Source of the DNA: Bacteroidota bacterium | GTDB taxonomy: Bacteria > Bacteroidota > Bacteroidia > NS11-12g > UBA955 | Length of the DNA stretch: 11,085 bases | Assembly (NCBI GenBank): GCA_030836345.1 | Contig: JAURQA010000144.1 | Location: forward strand, 1-11,085 | Reading direction: 5' to 3' | Part shown: piece by piece, positions 7,655 through 11,085 of the stretch | How the letters are laid out: each line of letters opens with the position of its first letter | Numbering within the stretch: position 1 is the first letter of the stretch | Made by a program: the position numbers and the translations under genes | Notes under the pieces: model-generated | The model's input: only the letters and a program-made list of their open reading frames with translations | Databases searched by the model: none | Told to the model about the DNA's origin: nothing

Positions 7655-8908
7655 TTACTCGTATAAATAATGCGCACTTGTATCCGTTTGTTGCTGCATA
7701 AGTATGGTTTTACCATTCAAAGATGAAGGCATTTTACTGCTATTGTAAACCGTGAGCATTTGAAGATTAGATTTTAGCTCAGGACGGAATCCCGCCACTT
7801 CTAATTCCGCTATGATTTCATCCTTATTTTGCCGGTCATCAGTGGTGACCATAAAACTCAAAGCTGAGTTTTGCATGATTCCAACATGCATCTTTTCTTT
7901 GGCTAAAAGAGCCAGTATTTGGCTTAACTGATCTTCTACGATAAATGTAAAATCTTTGGTTCGGCAAGAGATCAACATTTGATTTTCCTTATGAATAAAA
8001 CACGCAGTTTCCAATTGTACAGCCCTTTTATGAACCAAGGTTCCCTTTTTTTTAGGGTTTAAAAATGACTTTACCTTTAAGGGAATTTCCTTTGCTTGCA
8101 GGGGTTGCATGGTTTTAGGGTGAATAACAGATGCACCGTAATAGGCAAGTTCTATTGTATCCCGATAGGATATTTCTGATATAAGTTGGGCATCCTCAAA
8201 CTTGCGAGGATCTGCATTCATCAATCCATCTACATCCTTCCAAATGGTTAAGCTCTCTGCATCTAAACAATAGGTAAATATAGCCGCAGAATAATCGCTG
8301 CCTTCTCTACCTAAAGTGGTTGTTTCTCCCGATGGACCTTTGCCCATAAAGCCCTGAGTAATGATAAGATTCTTTTCAGCCAAAGGCTTCAATCGCTTTC
8401 CAATCATATGCTCGCAATCCACCCATTTCACTTTGGCGTCTCTATGTCTTGCATCCGTAATTATAAAGTTTCTGGAATCAATCCATTGATTTTTAATTCC
8501 CTCTCCTAATAAAAAGTAACTCACTATTTTGGTCGAAAGCAACTCACCAAAAGTAACTACTTGGTCATAAATAAAGTCATAAGGTTGCCCTTCAAAACCG
8601 TATTCGGCGATGCAATCCAGTTCTAGAAAGAGGTTTTCAATTTCATTTTGAATAGCCAAAGAACTATTCATTTGAAGGTTCATAAGAATATCCAAATGAT
8701 ACTGTTTAATCGCTGCAAGAAGGTCTCCAGATTGGCCGGTTTTATTGGCAATAGCACTCACCACCTTTTCTAAGGCATTGGTTGTTTTTCCCAATGCAGA
8801 AATAACTACGAGTACCTTATCATTTTTAGAAGTATTTAATATGTTTGCTACATTTCTAATACCCTCAGCATCCTTTACCGATGCCCCTCCAAACTTGTAT
8901 ACTTTCAT
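7655..8908 (-). CDS. lysC: aspartate kinase (monofunctional)
   Basis: Aspartate kinase phosphorylates L-aspartate with ATP, the first step toward lysine/diaminopimelate, threonine and methionine. From the ATG at 8908 it has 417 residues. Visible motifs are KFGGAS at 5-10, VVISALG at 34-40, TLGREGSDYSA at 198-208, WKDVDGLMNADPR at 223-235 and ASVIHPKT at 259-266. The last 110 residues or so fit the regulatory ACT region, where end-product amino acids usually bind. No homoserine dehydrogenase domain follows, so it is the single-function form. A TTG at 8917 lies in frame, but ATG gives the usual N-terminus MKVYKFGGAS. It is divergent from fbp with a 75-base gap. Which amino acid inhibits it cannot be told, so the symbol lysC is conventional only. 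Confidence 0.96.
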   Translation of the reverse strand: MKVYKFGGASVKDAEGIRNVANILNTSKNDKVLVVISALGKTTNALEKVVSAIANKTGQSGDLLAAIKQYHLDILMNLQMNSSLAIQNEIENLFLELDCIAEYGFEGQPYDFIYDQVVTFGELLSTKIVSYFLLGEGIKNQWIDSRNFIITDARHRDAKVKWVDCEHMIGKRLKPLAEKNLIITQGFMGKGPSGETTTLGREGSDYSAAIFTYCLDAESLTIWKDVDGLMNADPRKFEDAQLISEISYRDTIELAYYGASVIHPKTMQPLQAKEIPLKVKSFLNPKKKGTLVHKRAVQLETACFIHKENQMLISCRTKDFTFIVEDQLSQILALLAKEKMHVGIMQNSALSFMVTTDDRQNKDEIIAELEVAGFRPELKSNLQMLTVYNSSKMPSSLNGKTILMQQQTDTSAHYLYE

Positions 8909-8948
8909 GCCTGCCAAACCTGCTATTCAGTTTTTTATTGTTTCTTTG

Positions 8949-8956
8949 CAAAACTA
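8949..8956 (-). promoter_or_regulatory. possible -7 element for aspartate kinase
   Basis: The minus strand reads TAGTTTTG, matching TAnnTTTG, followed by C, 40 bases before the ATG at 8908. No clear -33 TTTG sits at the usual spacing. A transcript from here would carry a leader of roughly 35 bases, longer than those predicted for obg and recR. Confidence 0.4.
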
Positions 8957-8957
8957 A

Positions 8958-8965
8958 TATATTTC
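8958..8965 (+). promoter_or_regulatory. weak -7 element for fbp
   Basis: TATATTTC differs from TAnnTTTG only in the last base and lies 18 bases before the fbp ATG. TTG at 8938-8940 is 17 bases upstream. It is back to back with the aspartate kinase element, so both genes would be transcribed divergently from a region of about 75 bases. Confidence 0.3.
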
Positions 8966-8983
8966 TAAAGAATACAGCACAAT

Positions 8984-9997
8984 ATGAATAACAATGGCCT
9001 TATAACCTTAGAACAATTTATTGTAGAACAAGAAAGTCAATACCCCGATGCAAAGGGATCCTTAAGCAAAATTTTTAGAGCCATAGAACTGGCCTCAAAG
9101 ATTGTAAATAGAGACGTAAGAAAAGCCGGATTGGTCGATATCTTGGGAAGTCAAGGAGAAACAAATATTCAGGGAGAAGAACAGAAAAAATTAGATGTCA
9201 TTGCCAATAATATTTTCATAAGCGCCTTTAGCAGGAGTGGAGAGGTTTGTGCCGTTATTTCCGAAGAAGAAGATGAAATTCATCACCTCCCTAAAACAGA
9301 AAATGAAAAATATATTATTGCCATGGATCCCTTGGATGGAAGCAGCAATATTGACGTAAATGCAAGTATTGGAACCATTTTCAGCGTGTACAAACGCAAA
9401 AGCAAATCGGGCACTCCTACCCTAGATGACTGCCTGCAAGCGGGAAATCAACAAGTAGCAGCCGGCTATGTAATTTATGGGAGTAGTACCATGCTTATTT
9501 ATACTACGGGTAATGGAGTAAATGGGTTTACCTTAGATGATGGAATTCAAGAATTTTGCTTGTCGCACCGAAATATAAAAACACCAGAGGACGGAAACTT
9601 CTTTTCTGTAAATGAAGGAAATTTATCTGATTTTCCAGAAGGCATTACAGATTATATTTCTTACTGCAAAGAGAAAGACCAAGCAACCAATAGACCTTAC
9701 TCCGCCCGTTACATTGGGAGTATGATTGCAGATTTGCACCGAAATATTCTAAAAGGGGGCATATTTATTTACCCACCTACAACCAAAGCTCCCAAGGGAA
9801 AACTACGTTTAATGTATGAGTGCAATCCAATGAGTTTTGTTGTGGAACAAGCAGGTGGAAAAGCGCATACTGGAGTTTGCCCTGTAATGGATGTTGAAAC
9901 CACAGCACTACATCAAAGAGTACCTGTTTTTGTAGGATCCAAGAACATGGTCAACAAGGCATTAGCCATGCATCACGCGGCAGAAAAAAAATCTTAA
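8984..9997 (+). CDS. fbp: class I fructose-1,6-bisphosphatase
   Basis: This cytosolic enzyme hydrolyses fructose 1,6-bisphosphate to fructose 6-phosphate and phosphate, the committed step of gluconeogenesis. The 337 residues match class I length. Key segments are SEEED at 93-97 and [10 protein letters not shown] at 115-124 (metal and catalytic site), YGSSTM at 165-170, [13 protein letters not shown] at 241-253 (substrate binding), [12 protein letters not shown] at 271-282, and the metal-ligand region around Glu288. Asp115, Asp118 and Glu288 are in the expected places. The ATG at 8984 has no Shine-Dalgarno sequence. The yqgE-like gene follows after 13 bases, so the two are probably cotranscribed. 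No truncation or unusual feature is seen. Confidence 0.97.
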   Translation: MNNNGLITLEQFIVEQESQYPDAKGSLSKIFRAIELASKIVNRDVRKAGLVDILGSQGETNIQGEEQKKLDVIANNIFISAFSRSGEVCAVISEEEDEIHHLPKTENEKYIIAMDPLDGSSNIDVNASIGTIFSVYKRKSKSGTPTLDDCLQAGNQQVAAGYVIYGSSTMLIYTTGNGVNGFTLDDGIQEFCLSHRNIKTPEDGNFFSVNEGNLSDFPEGITDYISYCKEKDQATNRPYSARYIGSMIADLHRNILKGGIFIYPPTTKAPKGKLRLMYECNPMSFVVEQAGGKAHTGVCPVMDVETTALHQRVPVFVGSKNMVNKALAMHHAAEKKS

Positions 9998-10010
9998 ATA
10001 CCATTTCTAA

Positions 10011-10544
10011 ATGAATGCGCAACCAAATTCTATACTGATTAGTGAACCATACCTGCGAGATGCCAGTTTTCAGCGATCTGTTATTTGGTTATTGGAGCAT
10101 AATGAAGAGGGAAGCATGGGTTTTGTCATTAATCAGCCCAGTATAAATGAAATATTTAAAATAATTAATGGAAAAGAATACTCCGCCCCCATTTTGGAGG
10201 GAGGCCCCATAGGTCTCGATAATACCTTTGCCATTCATCAAATGGATCATATTAAGGATGCCCGAATGATAAGCAAAGGCTTTTATGTAGGAGGTGATTT
10301 TGACGCAGTTCTAGAAGCTTTCGCTGTCAAACCCATTCAAAACATGTGGGTTATTCAAGGGTATAGCGGATGGTCCGCAGGTCAATTGGAATACGAGATT
10401 GATCAGAGAAGTTGGATTGTATCGCCTTTCAGTGAAAGAGTTCTAAGAACGCCTCATGAACATATGTGGAGTGCAGCCCTTCTGCAGCTTGGTCCTGAAT
10501 ATGAGCAGTACGTAAATGCTCCTTCGGATATTTCCATGAATTAA
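10011..10544 (+). CDS. yqgE: YqgE/AlgH family protein
   Basis: The 177-residue soluble protein belongs to the YqgE/AlgH family (DUF179), widespread in bacteria but without a settled biochemical role. Typical family segments are PYLRDASFQRSVIWLLEHN at 13-31, GSMGFVINQP at 34-43, GGP at 64-66, and GYSGWSAGQLEYEI at 117-130. There is no signal peptide or membrane segment. In Pseudomonas, AlgH has been tied to alginate control, but that role should not be assumed here. The ATG at 10011 follows the fbp stop codon by 13 bases, which suggests an operon, although a functional link to gluconeogenesis is not established. The stop codon lies in a short AT-only inverted repeat (10541-10556) without a T-run, too weak to call a terminator. 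Confidence 0.93.
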   Translation: MNAQPNSILISEPYLRDASFQRSVIWLLEHNEEGSMGFVINQPSINEIFKIINGKEYSAPILEGGPIGLDNTFAIHQMDHIKDARMISKGFYVGGDFDAVLEAFAVKPIQNMWVIQGYSGWSAGQLEYEIDQRSWIVSPFSERVLRTPHEHMWSAALLQLGPEYEQYVNAPSDISMN

Positions 10545-10570
10545 ATAAGCATTTAATCAAATTAGCGTTT

Positions 10571-10578
10571 TATATTTG
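10571..10578 (+). promoter_or_regulatory. -7 promoter element for tRNA-Arg(ACG)
   Basis: TATATTTG matches TAnnTTTG exactly and is followed by C. It ends 15 bases before the mature 5' end of the tRNA, leaving room for a start site and a short 5' leader for RNase P. No good TTTG is seen 19 bases upstream. Confidence 0.55.
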
Positions 10579-10593
10579 CACCACAAATAACTT

Positions 10594-10667
10594 GGACCTG
10601 TAGCTCAACTGGATAGAGTACTTGACTACGGATTAAGAGGTTTGGGGTTCGAATCCCTACAGGTTCA
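10594..10667 (+). tRNA. tRNA-Arg (anticodon ACG)
   Basis: The 74-base gene folds into a full cloverleaf. The acceptor stem pairs GGACCTG with CAGGTTC. The D stem is GCTC/GAGT with loop AACTGGATA. The anticodon stem is CTTGA/TTAAG with loop CTACGGA, giving anticodon ACG at 34-36. The variable loop is AGGTT. The T stem is TGGGG/CCCTA with loop TTCGAAT. The discriminator is A and no CCA is encoded, so a CCA-adding enzyme is needed. Anticodon A34 is normally deaminated to inosine by TadA, letting this tRNA read CGU, CGC and CGA. Confidence 0.97.
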
Positions 10668-10672
10668 CTGCT

Positions 10673-10710
10673 ACCCTTGTAAATCATTGATTTGCAAGGG
10701 TTTGTTTTTT
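10673..10710 (+). terminator. intrinsic terminator after tRNA-Arg(ACG)
   Basis: ACCCTTG (10673-10679) pairs with CAAGGGT (10695-10701). A T-G wobble and AAATC/GATTT extend the helix to 13 pairs around an ATT loop. A T-rich run at 10701-10710 follows. It starts 6 bases after the tRNA and should stop transcription before the next tRNA gene. Confidence 0.85.
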
Positions 10711-10763
10711 ATTAGGGATAAGAGTCTGGCAAAATCCTTCCTTTTACTTATGTAATTAAAACA

Positions 10764-10794
10764 TTTGAAATCGATGAAAATGGCTGTACCTTTG
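10764..10794 (+). promoter_or_regulatory. full-consensus Bacteroidota promoter for tRNA-Arg(TCG)
   Basis: TTTG at 10764-10767, a spacer of exactly 19 bases, then TACCTTTG at 10787-10794: a perfect match to TTTG-N19-TAnnTTTG, the housekeeping sigma consensus of Bacteroidota. The element ends 14 bases before the tRNA. It is the clearest promoter in the window. Confidence 0.8.
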
Positions 10795-10808
10795 TCGCAT
10801 TCTTAGAT

Positions 10809-10882
10809 GGCTCCGTAGTTCAACTGAATAGAATTCTGGATTTCGGCTCCAGCGGTTACAGGTTTGAATCCTGTCGGAGTCA
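10809..10882 (+). tRNA. tRNA-Arg (anticodon TCG)
   Basis: The 74-base gene folds into a full cloverleaf. The acceptor stem pairs GGCTCCG with CGGAGTC. The D stem is GTTC/GAAT with loop AACTGAATA. The anticodon stem is CTGGA/TCCAG with loop TTTCGGC, giving anticodon TCG at 34-36. The variable loop is CGGTT. The T stem is ACAGG/CCTGT with loop TTTGAAT. The discriminator is A and no CCA is encoded. It should read CGA and CGG, which complements the ACG tRNA upstream. D-loop position 19 is A and T-loop position 56 is T, replacing the near-universal G19-C56 pair by A-U. Confidence 0.95.
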
Positions 10883-10886
10883 CTCT

Positions 10887-10932
10887 AGCGGAGAATTGGT
10901 TGAAATCAACCGGTTCTCCGCTTTTTATTTTT
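10887..10932 (+). terminator. intrinsic terminator after tRNA-Arg(TCG)
   Basis: AGCGGAGAA (10887-10895) pairs with TTCTCCGCT (10914-10922). Two T-G wobbles and GGTTG/CAACC extend the helix to 16 pairs with an AAAT loop. The run TTTTTATTTTT ends it at 10932. It begins 4 bases after the tRNA. Confidence 0.88.
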
Positions 10933-11085
10933 GCCAAACCCTTGGATAATAAAGGGATTGAGGAGAAAATAGAAGTTGCCAGAAACGGGTTTATTTCCAG
11001 AATTTTCATTAAATATAAACGTCAATATCAGTGCTTTCATTAGGTTCATTAAGTCCCATTCACCTATTAACTGTTTAAAAACATG
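10933..11085. other. right-edge intergenic stretch, nothing recognised
   Basis: After the second terminator I see no gene, RNA or clear promoter. The longest open frame nearby is on the minus strand and runs antisense through the tRNA, so it is not credible. A weak hairpin CCCTT/AAGGG occurs near 10939-10956. The last three bases are ATG on the plus strand and could open the next gene, but one codon is not evidence. Confidence 0.3.

Noticed and set aside
10541..10556. Inverted repeat TTAAAT-AAGC-ATTTAA at the end of the YqgE gene as a terminator
   Set aside because: It is AT-only, just six pairs, and lacks a following T-run, so I do not call it a terminator.
10803..11009. 68-residue minus-strand open frame across the second tRNA
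   Set aside because: It runs antisense through the whole tRNA-Arg(TCG) gene and its terminator, has no recognisable protein features and no promoter.

Overview
The window looks like conserved chromosomal backbone from a member of the Bacteroidota, most likely Flavobacteriia-like. The evidence is AT-rich DNA, start codons without Shine-Dalgarno sequences, repeated copies of the Bacteroidota -7 promoter element TAnnTTTG, a short Obg without a C-terminal extension, and tRNA genes without an encoded CCA end. I see no insertion sequence, phage gene, CRISPR array or sign of recent transfer. Genus and species cannot be read from the sequence.

Layout. A PAP2-type membrane phosphatase (35-616, +) precedes the GTPase gene obg (663-1649, +). 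These face a minus-strand block read leftwards in the order recR (5851-6456), a large two-part glycosyltransferase (3924-5849) and a SulP anion transporter (1661-3859). A second, membrane-bound GT2 glycosyltransferase (6478-7611, +) diverges from recR. It converges on a monofunctional aspartate kinase (7655-8908, -). The kinase diverges from fbp (8984-9997, +), which is followed after 13 bases by a YqgE/AlgH-family gene (10011-10544, +). The right end holds two tRNA-Arg genes, anticodons ACG and TCG, each with its own promoter and its own strong intrinsic terminator.

How the genes relate. Most are housekeeping: ribosome assembly (Obg), recombination repair (RecR), aspartate-family amino acid synthesis (aspartate kinase), gluconeogenesis (fructose-1,6-bisphosphatase) and decoding of CGN arginine codons. 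The PAP2 phosphatase and the two glycosyltransferases probably act on envelope lipids or surface glycans, but their substrates cannot be read from sequence. Only recR plus glycosyltransferase (1-base gap) and fbp plus yqgE (13-base gap) are close enough to be likely operons.

I found no new defence or mobile system. The points most worth a second look are: the glycosyltransferase fused to what looks like a sugar-phosphate transferase without its catalytic centre; a SulP transporter with a roughly 160-residue extension of unknown function after its STAS domain; a tRNA-Arg(UCG) whose near-universal G19-C56 tertiary pair is replaced by A19-U56; and promoters so close to start codons that several mRNAs should be leaderless or nearly so, which changes the preferred start of some genes.
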